The notes: generated from the letters alone by a model not told the origin. A stretch of 64,000 nt of DNA from Puccinia triticina (GCF_026914185.1 NC_070564.1:7316001-7380000), one strand, 5' to 3'; shown: positions 10,750 to 21,100, numbered from the stretch's first letter. A program made the numbers and translations.

Positions 10750-11760
10750 ATGGACAACACCACCGGTGCCACCAACGAATCGCCTCCTCCAACTCCTCAA
10801 TTTTCAGCTCCTGTCAAAGACCAAACAACCAAGGGTACCAAAACCCAAAATCCTCGCTGGACCATCGAAGAAGATAAACTTCTCTGCACCGCATGGCTCA
10901 ACGTTACCCGGGATGCTATAGTCGGAACGGGGCAAAAAGCAGCGACCTTTTGGGAAAGAGTCGCAACTTATCAGAAGAGACTCGTCAAAGATTTCAATAC
11001 AGAGAAAAAAACGACCAAGGGCTTCAAAGAACTTCCCTTCCGATTAACAAACGCCGTCGAATGTCGCTGGGGCCATATCATGAAGACCTGTAGTCGCTTT
11101 TGTGGATGTTACAGTCAAGTCGAACGCCGATTGGCCAGCGGAAAGACTCGCGATGATGTGGTTTGTGTTCATTTTTAGCTTACAAGCTGTGCTGGGGATG
11201 CTCATCTGTTTGTTTCTATCTTTCAGCTTGCCGAGGCAAAAGAACTATACAAGATCACATACGACTCAACCTTCAACCTCGATCATTGTTGGGGTATCTT
11301 GAAAGACACCCCAAAATGGCAAGCGACACAACAAGAGCATGATGCAAAACTGAAAAAAACAAAGGCGCCAAAGGAATCTACCTCGAGACCCGCAACCGAT
11401 GCCAACTCGGTCTCGGCTGCGGACGAATCCAATGCTGCAACTCCTTCCGTTTCTGCTCCAGACGACCTTGGCGAGGAAGAGAGCGACCTCGGTGATCGAC
11501 GTGTTCTTGGAGATGAGGGCCGTCTAGATGGGAACAAAGCAGCTAAAAGAAAAAGGAACGAGGAAGCGTTGTTAGAGAAGGTCATCAAGATGCAAGAATC
11601 CCTTGTCAAAACTGCTGAAGAACGAACGGCTTCGGTGAAAGCGGCCATGGAATCAGCAGAGGAGCATCAAACGATGTCCGTGATTCTCACTGGATTGGAT
11701 GGTCCCTCGGTAGCTTATTGGGAAAAAAAGAAAAAGGAGGTTACTGATTGTTACATGTAG
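10750..11760 (+). CDS. Harbinger Myb/SANT-like DNA-binding accessory protein, 314 aa
   Basis: Two exons, 10750-11160 and 11227-11760, joined in phase 0 with a GT-AG intron of 66 bp. The start is the ATG just before DNTTGATNES. About residues 35-110 form a trihelix/Myb-like domain (RWTIEEDKLLCTAWLN, then FWERVATYQK, ECRWGHI), as in the partner proteins of Harbinger transposases. In known systems that protein binds the element's ends and brings the transposase into the nucleus. The second exon has an acidic linker, a KAAKRKR basic stretch that could be a nuclear signal, and a helical Lys/Glu-rich tail. The convergent neighbour is the transposase. Confidence 0.85.
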
Positions 11761-12011
11761 CCAACCCTTTGTTCTGTTCCGACTCCCCTCTGTGAAATTG
11801 TGAATAATTAAAAAAAAAAAAATTCTGCTTTTCCTCAAACAACAAACAAATCATACATGTGTCTTTCAATTTGTTTCCTCAAATGATGAAAATGATAAAA
11901 AATCTTTGTATTTTCAATCAAGAAACGAGTAAAAAACAACCTTTGGAGAGGAGACAGTTTTCAACTAGCAAGAGAGAAATAAAAGTAAATACAAATGTCA
12001 AGGAATTGATT

Positions 12012-13438
12012 TCAAGCCTCAGAGCCCTTTTTCTTCCAGAGATGTTCAATCAAGTCCTTCTTGAGACGGTCGTGAGCATCAATGTCTCGGAGGGTTTGAT
12101 ATCGCAGAAGAAACTGATTGAAATCATTTTCGGAGGACTCGCTAGTAGCTAGTTCTTCTTCTGTCCTAGCATTTTGATTGTACCGGTGATCGTATTCATA
12201 TTCACTTCCGGATTCATCCTCAATCGTCATGTTATGAAGAATTATAACAGTCTTCATGATTAAGCACAGTGTGCCGTGATCCCAAAGACGGCCGGGAAGT
12301 CGGATGATAGCATATCGAGCTTGCAAACAGCCAAATGCACGCTCAATGTCTTTCCGATACGCTTCCTGCATTTTTGCAAAATGCTTGTTTTGCTGACCTT
12401 GCGGCGCCGAGATGGACTGTATAAGGGTCGAATATTTGGGATAGATTGCATCGGTGAGATAATACGGAAGGTTGTACGTGTTTCCATTGACTTTGTAGGA
12501 AACCACAGGAGCGGTGCCATCTTGAGCCTTCTGAAAAAGAGGGGATCGATCCAAGATGTTGATGTCGTTGAGAGTTCCTGGAAGGCCAAAAAACGCGTGC
12601 CAAAGCCATAAGTTGTGTGTTGCTACCGCCTCGAGCACAACCGTTGGCTCCTTTTCTTTTCCGGAGTATGTACCGTGGTCTGCCTTTGGGCAGTTTTTCC
12701 AGCACCAGTGCATGCAGTCCAACGAGCCGATCATTCCAGGAAATCCGCGCTCTTTTGAAACCGCCAGTATTCGTTTCAAATCCGCTGCGTTTGGACTTCG
12801 CAAGTACTTGTTGCTGTAAATGTTGACAATCGCCTGACAGAATCGCCTGAGACTCTCGAGCGCAGTACTTTCACCTATCATTCATGATACCTCAATCAGG
12901 AATTGGTCACATAGATTTTTTAAACAGGAAAAAAGACAAAAAACTTACTTATTCGCAGGTATTCATCGAGTGAATCAGCACTGTATCCGTAGGCCAGCAT
13001 CCTAATAGCAGCAGTTGCCTTTTGTAAGGGTGAAAAACCTAAACGACCAGCTGCATCTCTTTTCTGAACAAAGTAATCGTCCTCCTCGACAATCGCATCC
13101 ACAATCTTCAGAAACAAAGGTCGTCTCATCCTGAAACGCCGACGGAACGTGTCTAGTGTGTATACTGGCCGTTCGGAAAAATAATCATTGATGAGCTGTT
13201 CATGACCTTGGAGTCGGTTCCAATGAATTTCCTGTCGTCCAAAAGTAGATCCGCCTCGCTTGATAACTTGATTTCTTCGGTGAATGAGCAATGTGAGCGT
13301 TGTTTGAAGTGAAGCTAGTTCTTCAGTTTCATCTTCGATCCACTCCAGGTACTCAATCGGGTCCATATTGACGGAGGATTTGTGTTTTTTGAGTCGGAGG
13401 ATGAGCGCTTGTTGCCGGGTTTCTACCTGGCAGGCCAA
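12012..13438 (-). CDS. PIF/Harbinger DDE transposase, 450 aa
   Basis: Two exons on the minus strand, 13438-12949 and 12874-12012. The intron has GTAAGT at the donor and joins in phase 1. The C-terminal exon shows the DDE_4-type nuclease: GSLDCMHW with the first Asp, PGTLNDINIL with the second, and DIERAFGCLQARYAI with the Glu. The first exon contains the helical region FRRRFRMRRPLFLKIV and LQKATAAIRMLAYG usual for plant and fungal Harbinger transposases. No interruption was seen. An internal Met (MDPIEYLEW, near 13363) is an alternative start. The enzyme would cut at the TIRs and insert at TWA sites. Confidence 0.88.
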
Positions 13439-13575
13439 CTCACCCCGGCTTGGTTTGGACAGTCCATTATTTGGACTGTTGTGATAGATGTGTGACAGTC
13501 CGGGACATCTGGTTGCGGGCCGCTAGAGGCGACCCAATCCACCCCCGGACCGTTGGAGATGCTCTAAGGGGGTTT

Positions 13576-13729
13576 GGAGGACTTCCCATGAACTTCGAAT
13601 AAATCTGGAATTTCAGATTTCACAGGGAAATCTGGATCACTTCAGGGATATTTGTGGACATAGATTTCCCTGCAAAATCTGATGTCTGGCGGCTCAGATC
13701 TGACTTTCCAGATTGACAGGAAGTCCTCC
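13576..13729. mobile_element. Palindromic MITE, GGAGGACTTCC family, copy 1
   Basis: Ends are GGAGGACTTCC (13576) and GGAAGTCCTCC (ending 13729). The interior is itself nearly palindromic around AAATCTGGAATTTCAGATTT-like words. Related copies occur at 28438-28603 and 32629-32819. Confidence 0.7.
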
Positions 13730-13833
13730 AATAAATGTACCCGGTTTTTCTGTGTTTATACCCGGTTTTTGCATACCCCCTTTTCCGCATACGTTGTGGT
13801 CATTATTCCTGTGCTTGTAGGAGAAAAATCCAA

Positions 13834-14675
13834 GGCCCCTTTTGGCTGCCGTGTTATACGTCATATATGGTCGAATTTATGATGTGCAACCCCCGGGGGT
13901 TTCAAAGTTTTGGTGGCAACAGGGGGCAAACTTTGGGTTGTGGCATCATAAATTCAACCATTTCTGATGTATGGTGTTGCAAGCGCGTTTGGGCACATAC
14001 CCAACTCGCGCTTGGCCGAGTGCCTCTGGGGGTTGGGTATGTGCCCAGCGGGCTTGATTGGGCAGGTTGCGCGGGGGGCAGAGCTTGGCATACAGCCAAG
14101 TCCCGCTTGGCTGAGATCAAGCTCTGGGCCAATGGGATCTGTGACTTGGCATGCAACACGCCAGTCATCAGACGCCGGCCCTTGTCTCTGCCTTGAAAGG
14201 CAAGAACAACGTGCCCTCAAGGAAGGAGATGTTCTCCCTTCTTGACATCACACATTGGACATCGACAAGGGAGCTTTTCCTTCTCAATGGCCGGTCTGTA
14301 GGCTGGTCATTGGGGAGGAAAGACTCCCTTCGCAGTGGGCAATACTTGTGTTGATCATCAAGAAGGGAGTCTTCCCTTCTTGATGACCGTTTTGTAGACC
14401 AACCATTGAGGAGGGAAACTTCTCTCCTTGATGGCCAGCACAGCATTTGGCGTGCGTGGCACTCCCGCTTTAAATCGGCCCAGCGGGGCTTTGTGCCAAG
14501 CCCCGCCCACTTTGCGATATGCCAAGCGGGGGTTGAGAGTGTGCCAGGCGGGCTTGAGGATTGGCCAAGCGGGCTTTAGGGTCGGCCACGCGCGCTTGGC
14601 CTTTTTTTGGCCAAACTTTGGTGAGTGCCCAGACGGGCTTGCAACACCATATAACACAACAGCTAAATGGGGCCC
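13834..14675. mobile_element. Composite inverted-repeat element with an inner hairpin
   Basis: Outer arms GGCCCCTTTTGGCTGC..GTGTTATA (13834-13859) and TATAACACAACAGC..GGGGCC (14650-14674) are inverted repeats. A second pair, 13971-13996 and 14625-14650 (ATGGTGTTGCAAGC), continues inward. A separate hairpin at about 13867-13961 interrupts the left arm. The interior is GC-rich with many CCAAGCGGG words and a weak form of the TGACCGGT hairpin repeat. No coding capacity recognised. Confidence 0.55.
14205..14445. repeat. Hairpin-unit tandem repeat, diverged array
   Basis: Several units of the form CTTGATGACCG..CGGTCAT..AAGGGAG, each self-complementary. It resembles the better-kept arrays at 17920-18205 and 18655-19010. 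Confidence 0.55.
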
Positions 14676-14890
14676 AAACTTTCATGTGTACTCATGAAAT
14701 GCCTCAAGATAAAGCCAAATGGACATCAGAAATGGAACCCAGGACCAAAATAACCCCTAGTCACCCACTGAAACAACCCTCATATCAGAAGATACACAAA
14801 TCACACCTTTCACACACCAGTCCAAGTGGGTTCACACACAGACTCAAATCTTGGCTACCATACTATATTACTTTGCATATTTCATATTAC
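14676..14890 (+). repeat. Dispersed non-coding repeat, copy 1 of 3
   Basis: Shares CTCAAGATA, AATGGACATCAG, and CCCCTAGTC..CCACT with 20495-20600, and the CCCCTAGTCACTCACT part with 43240-43290. Probably the end of an LTR or of a hAT-type element. Boundaries not found. Confidence 0.45.
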
Positions 14891-14988
14891 AGATGAATTA
14901 ATTTGTTCTTTTATTTCCTTCCTTTTATTAGTCTTCACATCCTATTTCCCATTTGCATATCTTTGATCTTGGAAAATCCTTGAATGAA

Positions 14989-17180
14989 TATACACCACGG
15001 GTGCACTAAAAGTTTTCTGATGGGGTCCAAAAATAATCTGCTGGTTTTTGGAAATATTTACGGAGAATGTTGGGATAATATTTTCCCAGCCCCTTTGTAA
15101 ATATTTCCTCCCCTTTTTTTTTTGAAATGAAATATTTCCGGGGATATCTATGGGAAAGAAAATATTTCCTTGAACTTTTTCAAAAATTCTCAGGAAATAT
15201 TCTCATTCCTCTCAACGTTTGAGGAAATATTTCCTCTCACCATCAAAAGTTCACAGAGATATTTACAGTGATTTTTACTGTTTGGCCGGCTCGGGCACAG
15301 ACGGCAACACACGGCTTTGGCACTGGTGCGTCGCGGACCCAGTTGAGACAACGGGAGATCACCCCCATCGTTGGATGGGTTGGGTCAAATGTTTGGTGGC
15401 AGAGGCCACTTATTTAAGTTGTTGAGGCTGCTGGCAGGGTTCCGTCTGGCCAAAAAAATAAGTTGACACTGGCTGGCCAAAAAAAGCACGTTGACAGCGG
15501 GTTGCGCAGCAACCCGCCGAACTCCGACCAACCGGAGATTCCAAATTTTTTGCACAAGTCATCTCTTGTCTCCACGTCAACCATCTCACCTGCAAACACC
15601 CCCCCCCCCCAAACACACACACACACCGCACCTCTGATTCCAATCTAACAGGCTTGATTTTTGCCTCCATCTCGCATACGTCCAATAAATTTTCGATCAA
15701 AGCAATGGCTCGAGGAGAAAATGTCCAAAGGGCTCCCCAGCCGAAGTGAGTCATGTCATCGTTTTCTTATCATTTCTGGTGTGCGTGAGGCTACCCAGGT
15801 GCCAATGCTCATATGTTTTGTTCTCCACATATTTGGCTTTCAACAGAATGGGACGATCTCAACGAGGGCGCATTCATGAGGGCCATGGAGTCCTTGATGA
15901 AAGAATTGAACGCCGGGGCAGGCACAGATCCAAGGAATTGGAAGGCGATATACTTCATCTCATTCCATCTCATTCAATTCTGAATCAAAGATGCTCATGC
16001 ATTTCTTTCTTTCTCCTCAGCTTTCTAAATACGAAGTCACCCCTGCCACTGTCGGCGGAGCCGAGACTGTCGAGCAAGGGACTTATGAGCGTGATCCCGC
16101 GACCGGAAAATTCAGAGATGAAGATATAGCTCGGATCCTCAGGGACGCGACATACGATGTCGCTGGAGCTTTTGGGGCACAACACACGCCCGCTGTGCTC
16201 CGATGGATCGATTGCCAAGGAATGCGGACGGCCAGGTGTGTTGATTCGCTGCCATGTTTGTAACTTGAGCCATTGCTGATTGCTCATGTTTTATTAGAGA
16301 CGTATGGCGAGCTTGCACGTTGAATGAGTTTAGGGAGTACCTGGGCTTAAAAGCGTTCGAGAGCTTTAAGGAGTGGAACTCAGACGAAACGATTGTCAGT
16401 CCTCGATCTTGATGATCAACGCATTTGACTGAATGCTAACACAGTTTTTCTTTGAATGACTCATATGCCACAGGCAAACGCCATGGAAGATCTGGTTGGT
16501 CACCAACGCTGATACTAGTATCAATAGCGGTCTAGAATGATATATATATATACCAATCTCCTCTTTTATTCTAGTATACATCTTTTCTGTCGTTCTTACT
16601 ATCTTTTTGCTTGCAATGAAAATAATCCGGGCTTCCCGTTGGGATGATGCCGGATTGATGTGTGTAGTATTTTTGAAAATATTATTGAAAATATTTCACT
16701 CGAGAAAAATGAGGCACCAAAATATTGTGAGCAATATTTTTTGTTCTCATGAATATTTTGTCCAACAAAATGTGGATATTGGAATATTTTGCATGATAAA
16801 AATGGTTTGTTAGAATATTTTGTAGGATAAAACTTGATTAACAAAATATTTTCCTGGATATGTGGTGGGATTCAAGATATTTTCCCAAAAATTTTGGTTT
16901 TCTCATCATCAATATCTTCAAAAAAATTGTAAAAACCACTCTGAGTGGTTTCTGAGATATTTTCAAAATATTTGGGGGGAGATATCCCGGAAAATATTTC
17001 CTAAATTTATGCAAAATATTTCTGAAACCACTCAGAGTGGTTTCTGAGATATTCTCAAAATATCACAAACGCGGATGCTGTGACTCGTTCCTGGCGACGT
17101 CCGTTCTGAATGAACTGGAAAATATTTCCAAGCCGGATTGAATCCGGCTTCGGAATATCTTTTTGCACCCGTGGTGTATA
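14989..17180 (+). mobile_element. 2.2-kb TIR element with captured gene pieces
   Basis: A perfect 17-bp inverted repeat, TATACACCACGGGTGCA, begins at 14989 and ends at 17180. Both ends carry the outer TA that could be a TA target duplication. Subterminal zones (about 15040-15240 and 16665-17160) are full of AATATTT/AAATATT words. Between them is no transposase, only exons of a fatty-acid oxygenase-like gene (15705-16511). This is the layout of a non-autonomous element that has picked up host genomic DNA. The superfamily is not clear; 8- or 9-bp duplications were looked for and not found. Confidence 0.7.
15705..16511 (+). pseudogene. Captured fragment of a Ppo/linoleate diol synthase-like heme oxygenase
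   Basis: Likely pieces are 15705-15745, 15847-about 15945, 16021-16235, 16298-16394 and 16474-16494, with GT-AG junctions at most borders. The third to fifth pieces read like the end of the heme peroxidase domain of fungal fatty-acid dioxygenases: FRDEDIARILRDAT, AGAFGAQHTPAVLRWID, TLNEFREYLGL, FKEWNSDETI and then ANAMEDL. In the full enzymes this region closes the peroxidase domain; most of that domain, its heme ligand and the P450-like half are missing. The first two pieces match nothing I know. Introns are kept, so the source was genomic DNA, not mRNA. The fragment cannot encode an enzyme but may be transcribed. Confidence 0.6.
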
Positions 17181-17890
17181 TGATCTGTTTGCATAGCAAA
17201 GGGATGCATTGTAGATAGTCTAGCTAAATTACCTCAGTTGTACTTTCTCACCAGCCTAATTCCCCCAAAGCCACTCCCCTGGGGCTAAATTCCCTCACTC
17301 TTTTCTATATAAAGAGGCCTCTGCCTCCCAGTTGTTCCCTCCTCAGCCCATGAGGGGACATTCCCCCTCAGATCCTCATGCCATCCAGCAGTCTAGATCC
17401 CATACTCACTTATCACCACTCAATTATTCTTTATCCCATATCACAGTTTTCAATCCATATCACTACTCAGTCTCACATCACTTTCACACTTTATTGCAAT
17501 ATATATCACCACTCAGTTCACATACCTTTCACCAGTAACCCAGTCGCCGGTTCCACTCCTGGTTGAGCTTAGCTCTCTCTCTCTCTCTCATCACCCCTCA
17601 CTTTTGAAACTTATATACCCCCAGCCCAAGGCCCTAGGTTCAAGCCCCACTTGAGACATCAAGTCACCATCACCTATCTCAGACATCAATAACTCAATCA
17701 ACCTCTGACCTCAACAACAATCCTCTTATATATCTCATCTTTGAACATATCTCATCACAAAATATATTGCCAAGCTTACCTCAGTGGTCTTGTTTTCTGA
17801 TATGACAGAAAAGCGGAGCCTGCACCTCATCCATACCTTTTGCCATTCAGCAAAAGGGTCTCACAACACCTTTTGAGTCTTACAACATAC
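17181..17890 (+). repeat. Non-coding promoter/leader repeat related to the hAT region
   Basis: 17771-17886 matches 21315-21428 closely (GCCAAGCTTACCT, CTTGTT.TCTGATA, CATTCAGCAAAA, CTTTTGAGTCTTACA). Upstream both have a TATA-type sequence and CT-rich leader. This copy lacks the transposase frame, so it is a deleted copy of the same element or its solo end. Confidence 0.6.
17306..17314 (+). promoter_or_regulatory. TATA box-like sequence
   Basis: TATATAAAG followed by a CT-rich leader. The matching place in the related repeat at 21101-21109 reads TATATAAGG. The conservation between copies supports a real promoter. Confidence 0.45.
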
Positions 17891-17919
17891 CCCGTTTTTT
17901 TCCACTCTTGATAACCAGT

Positions 17920-18205
17920 CTCCGCCGGTCATTGAGAAGATACAGCCCTCTGAATGACCGGTTGGTGCCAGTCATCAAGGAGGTACAACCCTCTTGATGA
18001 CCGGTATGTGCCGGTCATTGAGGGGACTCAACACTCTCTGCAATGACTGTTATGTGCCAGTTGTCAAGAGCATTTTATCCTCTCAATGACCGTTTGATCC
18101 CAGTCATCAAGAGTGTCCAGTCCCCTCGATCAATGACCAATCTGTACTGGTCATCCAGAGCGGTGTATGGTCTTGATGGCTGGTCTGTCCCGGTCATCAA
18201 GGGCA
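17920..18205. repeat. Hairpin-unit satellite array, about 6 units
   Basis: Units of roughly 45-50 bp, each with TCAATGACCGGT-type and CCGGTCATCAAGAGG-type arms around a 6-8-base loop. Units have diverged, but the two arms stay complementary in most. Confidence 0.75.
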
Positions 18206-18350
18206 ATGGTAGTGTGTACTCCATTAATTTTTGGAGTGCACAGGGTTCCACTCCAAAGAAATTGGAGTGGCTAGCTGAGCACTCCAAAAACCAAGATTTA
18301 TTGGAGTGCCCTACCAAAAAGTAGTGCACATGGTAATTTTTGGTAGTGCA
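18206..18350. repeat. Palindromic remnant with TTGGAGTGC / TTTTTGGTAGTGCA words
   Basis: Self-complementary pieces (ACTCCA..TGGAGTG and TACCAAAAA..TTTTTGGTA). Likely a small decayed MITE. Ends not defined. Confidence 0.45.
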
Positions 18351-18654
18351 TAAAGTATGACCTCATTTTTACCCAACACAACTAATATCAAAATTCATCT
18401 ACATAATATGATGAACATAATTATCATGCAATCAGAATACCAAGATTTTTTTTTTTTAAATTAATTAAATATTTTTTGCATACCCCCTTTTCTGGGGTAT
18501 ACACTAAGGATTGCCAAGTGAACCCGGGTGCAAGTACCACTTGTTTTTTTGCCCAAAACAGACACCTGCACCCGCACCTGGCACCCATGGGCATTTTTTG
18601 TGGGTACCACAGGTACTTGTTTGGTCAGGGAAGAAAATATGTATAAATGTACTT

Positions 18655-19010
18655 GAGGGTTGTGTAACCTCTCAATGACCGGTGTGGGCCGGTCATTGAG
18701 AGGGCTGTGTGCCTCCTCAATGACCGGTGTGTGCCAGTCATTGAGTGGGCTGAGACCCTCTTGATGACTGGTCTCTGTCAGTCATCAAGAGGGAGGTGTG
18801 CCTTATCAATGACCGGTGTGGGCTGGTCATCAAGAGGGCTGAGACCCTCTCAATGAGTGGTCTCTGCCGGTCATCAAGAGGGAGGTTTACCCTCTCAATG
18901 AACGGTGTGTTCCGGTCATCAAGAGGGCTGAGACCCCCTCAATGACTGGTCTCTGCCGGTCATCAAGAGGGATTCTCAATGACCAGTGTGTGCCAATCAT
19001 CAAGAGGGTA
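18655..19010. repeat. Hairpin-unit satellite array, 8 units of about 44 bp
   Basis: Eight consecutive units of the form CCTCTCAATGACCGGT..CCGGTCATCAAGAGGG. Two unit types alternate (loop and spacer GTGTG..GCTGAGAC versus CTCTG..GAGGTGT), giving a higher-order period near 88 bp. Each unit can fold by itself. Confidence 0.85.
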
Positions 19011-19020
19011 CACAAGCACC

Positions 19021-19659
19021 AAGGGCGGGCTGTTACATTACCCGTAATTGGGAACATAACTGTAACATAACTTTTAAAGTTACGTTACCCAGTAGTTACA
19101 GATACCTTGATTTTAGTTACAATATCTGCCGCAGAAAAAGGGCTGTTTATTTTCTAGTTACCTTACCCAGAAGTTTTCAACAAAATGGGTTGTGTTACAG
19201 GTTTGCCCAAATTTGGGTAACTTTGCCATAACTTTCCAAGAGAAATGACTATCTGTGGGTTTTTTTTGTTCAATATGAGTACGTATTGGGCTCAAGTTGA
19301 TGTAAAACAGCCACTGATGCCAGTTTCTGCCCAGGGTGGGAGGTCAAACTAGGTGCACAGTGAGGATTGAACCCATAACCTGAATGTTGAAAAACATACA
19401 AGAGGCAAGCACTAACCATTATGCTAAATTCATTATTCAAATGAACAATTTTTTGGAAAATATTGAACAAAAATTTTCCACCCCAAAAAAGTTACGTTAT
19501 CCAAAACCTCCAAAACTCAAAAATAAAAAAAGTTACTTTACGTTACGTTACTCAAAAAAAATGTTACGTTACCCAAATGGCTAATTTGGATAACTAAAAG
19601 AAAGTTACGGTATCCAATTAGCCCTCCGTAACATACCGTAATGTAACTGCCCACCCTTG
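19021..19659. mobile_element. hAT-like MITE with 8-bp target duplication
   Basis: CAAGCACC occurs at 19013-19020 and 19660-19667. The ends are inverted: AAGGGCGGGCTGTTACATTAC at the left, and CAAGGGTGGGCAGTTACATT read from the right on the minus strand. Interior GTTACGTTAC words are frequent near both ends. 8-bp duplications and short imperfect TIRs fit the hAT superfamily. It carries a tRNA-like segment (19355-19430) but no transposase. Confidence 0.75.
19355..19430 (-). other. tRNA-like segment (SINE head) with A and B boxes
   Basis: On the minus strand an A-box-like TAGCATAATGGT (19426-19415) is followed about 40 bases later by a B box GGGTTCAATCC (19374-19364). Spacing and order fit an internal Pol III promoter. 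The stems do not form a full cloverleaf by eye, so I call it tRNA-derived rather than a tRNA gene. Confidence 0.55.
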
Positions 19660-19807
19660 CAAGCACCCACTGGTCATTGAGAGGGGTGCTGCAGGGTGGG
19701 TGTTGACCACGGGTACCTGGGTACCTGGTGTTTTTTTTGCCAAATTCCACCACCCACACCACAGGTACTGCCAAATGGGTATCACTTGGCAATCCTTAGT
19801 CTCAACA

Positions 19808-20188
19808 ATAGGTAGTTATGTTATGTTGGGTTATCAGTGCAATTTGGGTAACATGACTAACCTTGTTACCCAAAGCACCCCATTACGTTGTCTGTAACAG
19901 AATCTTTTTTGGCCTTGCGCGTAACAGAACAGCCTCTCTTTTTGAGGCGGTTATGGTGTGTTATCCACTGGATAATGCGCTAATGGGCCAAAATAGGCTC
20001 TTTTCAGCCAAAAATTTGTCATTTATAAGTCTCTCTGCGGGCGCCAATAACGTAAAAAACGTCACTAATTGTTTGTTACATTGCGGTGGTAATGTAACGC
20101 ACTGCCCTTACAATTAAATGTAACGATAACGGCTAAAGAAGCGTTATGTTACTGTTACATTACTGTTATCCATAACGTAACTACCCAT
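19808..20188. mobile_element. Small GTTAC-rich inverted-repeat element
   Basis: ATAGGTAGTTATGTTATG at the left pairs with CATAACGTAACTACCCAT at the right. The interior is rich in GTTAC/GTAAC like the hAT-like MITE upstream, so probably a related family. No clear target duplication found. Confidence 0.5.
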
Positions 20189-20199
20189 TTTTGTTAGTA

Positions 20200-20480
20200 T
20201 ATACTAAGGGAATAACTTTTTTGTTACATGTCCCAGCCGTAAAAGAATTTCAGGGCACTGATAATGGTTGATATTCTGCATTTCCTGAATTTTTTGGGAT
20301 TTTCAGGGAGTGCACGGCAGGCTGAGTAGGAAAATTTCTGCCAACTGAATACCTTTTTTGTTACATTTCCAAACAGTCTAAAAATTTCAGGAATATTAAA
20401 ACTTTGTATATTCTCCATGACTTGAAATTTTTGGCAGTGGGGTGAATTACAAACTAAGTGAAAAATCAAAAGTTTTTTCT
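20200..20480. repeat. Imperfect tandem duplication, TTTTTTGTTACAT units
   Basis: Two diverged units start with TTTTTTGTTACAT (20218 and 20355), each followed by AAAAATTTCAGG-like and TATTCT words. Origin unknown. Confidence 0.4.
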
Positions 20481-20494
20481 TGTCCACAGATTTA

Positions 20495-21060
20495 CTCATG
20501 CTAGGCCTCAAGATACCACCAAACGGACATCAGGAATGGATTCCACAACATCAGGAATGGATTCTATGGCCAATTTTACCCCTAGTCCCCACTTGAAGCA
20601 TCACTGGAACCCCTCAGGATTGGAAGTTACACCCTCATGGACACCTATCACACGGCCAGCCCCAGTTATCAACCTGTCACAGCCCTCAAGACCCCTGTTG
20701 ATCCCTAGTATAAATTTACCCAGCCCCATCCAAACACATACTCTCTTTCAACCCACTTATCTCCACTGCATATGCAGGGGTTGCACCCCATTTCCCCTGT
20801 ATTTGACATGGCCCCACTTCATTTATGTACCTCTTGCAGCTGCATGCAGTCTTCTGACCCCATTTCTGCACTTTTTACATTATTCTGACACCACTCATGC
20901 ACCCCTTGCATGAAAGACCCCTGTATTTGACATTTCCCCGCCTTGTTTATGCACTCCTTGCATAGTATGACATCATCTTTCATTTTCTCACCCCAATTTT
21001 TGCCTGTATTTAGTATCTTCTGACACCACTTGTACACAGCCCACCAGCTAAAATCCCTCA
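20495..21060 (+). repeat. Dispersed non-coding repeat, copy 2, upstream of the hAT remnant
   Basis: Shares the GGACATCAG and CCCCTAGTC blocks with 14676-14890 and 43240-43290. It also contains local duplications (CATCAGGAATGGATTC twice; GACATT/TTATGCAC..CTTGCA words repeated). No gene. Confidence 0.45.
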
Positions 21061-21100
21061 TCCTGGGTCCCCCTTGTAGCTAGAATCCCTCGCATTTGTC

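Larger units (their letters stand above)
10530..13564. mobile_element. PIF/Harbinger DNA transposon, apparently intact
   Basis: Flanked by TAA at 10527-10529 and 13565-13567, the 3-bp target duplication of this superfamily. The ends are inverted repeats: GAGCATCTCCAACGG at 10530 and CCGTTGGAGATGCTC ending at 13564. It carries the two genes expected for the superfamily in convergent orientation: a Myb/SANT-like protein (10750-11760, plus) and a DDE transposase (12012-13438, minus). Each has one small intron and no stop codon or frameshift that I can find, so this copy could be autonomous. Confidence 0.9.
18503..19800. mobile_element. TIR element ACTAAGGATTGCCAAGTG hosting other repeats
   Basis: ACTAAGGATTGCCAAGTGA starts at 18503 and its inverse TCACTTGGCAATCCTTAGT ends at 19800. 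The next 60 bases inward also correspond loosely (ACCCGGGTG.., GTACCACAGGTAC). It holds the hairpin satellite at 18655-19010 and a hAT-like MITE at 19021-19659. No coding capacity recognised. Confidence 0.6.

Noticed and set aside
18655..19010. CRISPR-like direct repeat array
   Set aside because: The whole unit including the spacer-like part is repeated and self-complementary, so it is a satellite.
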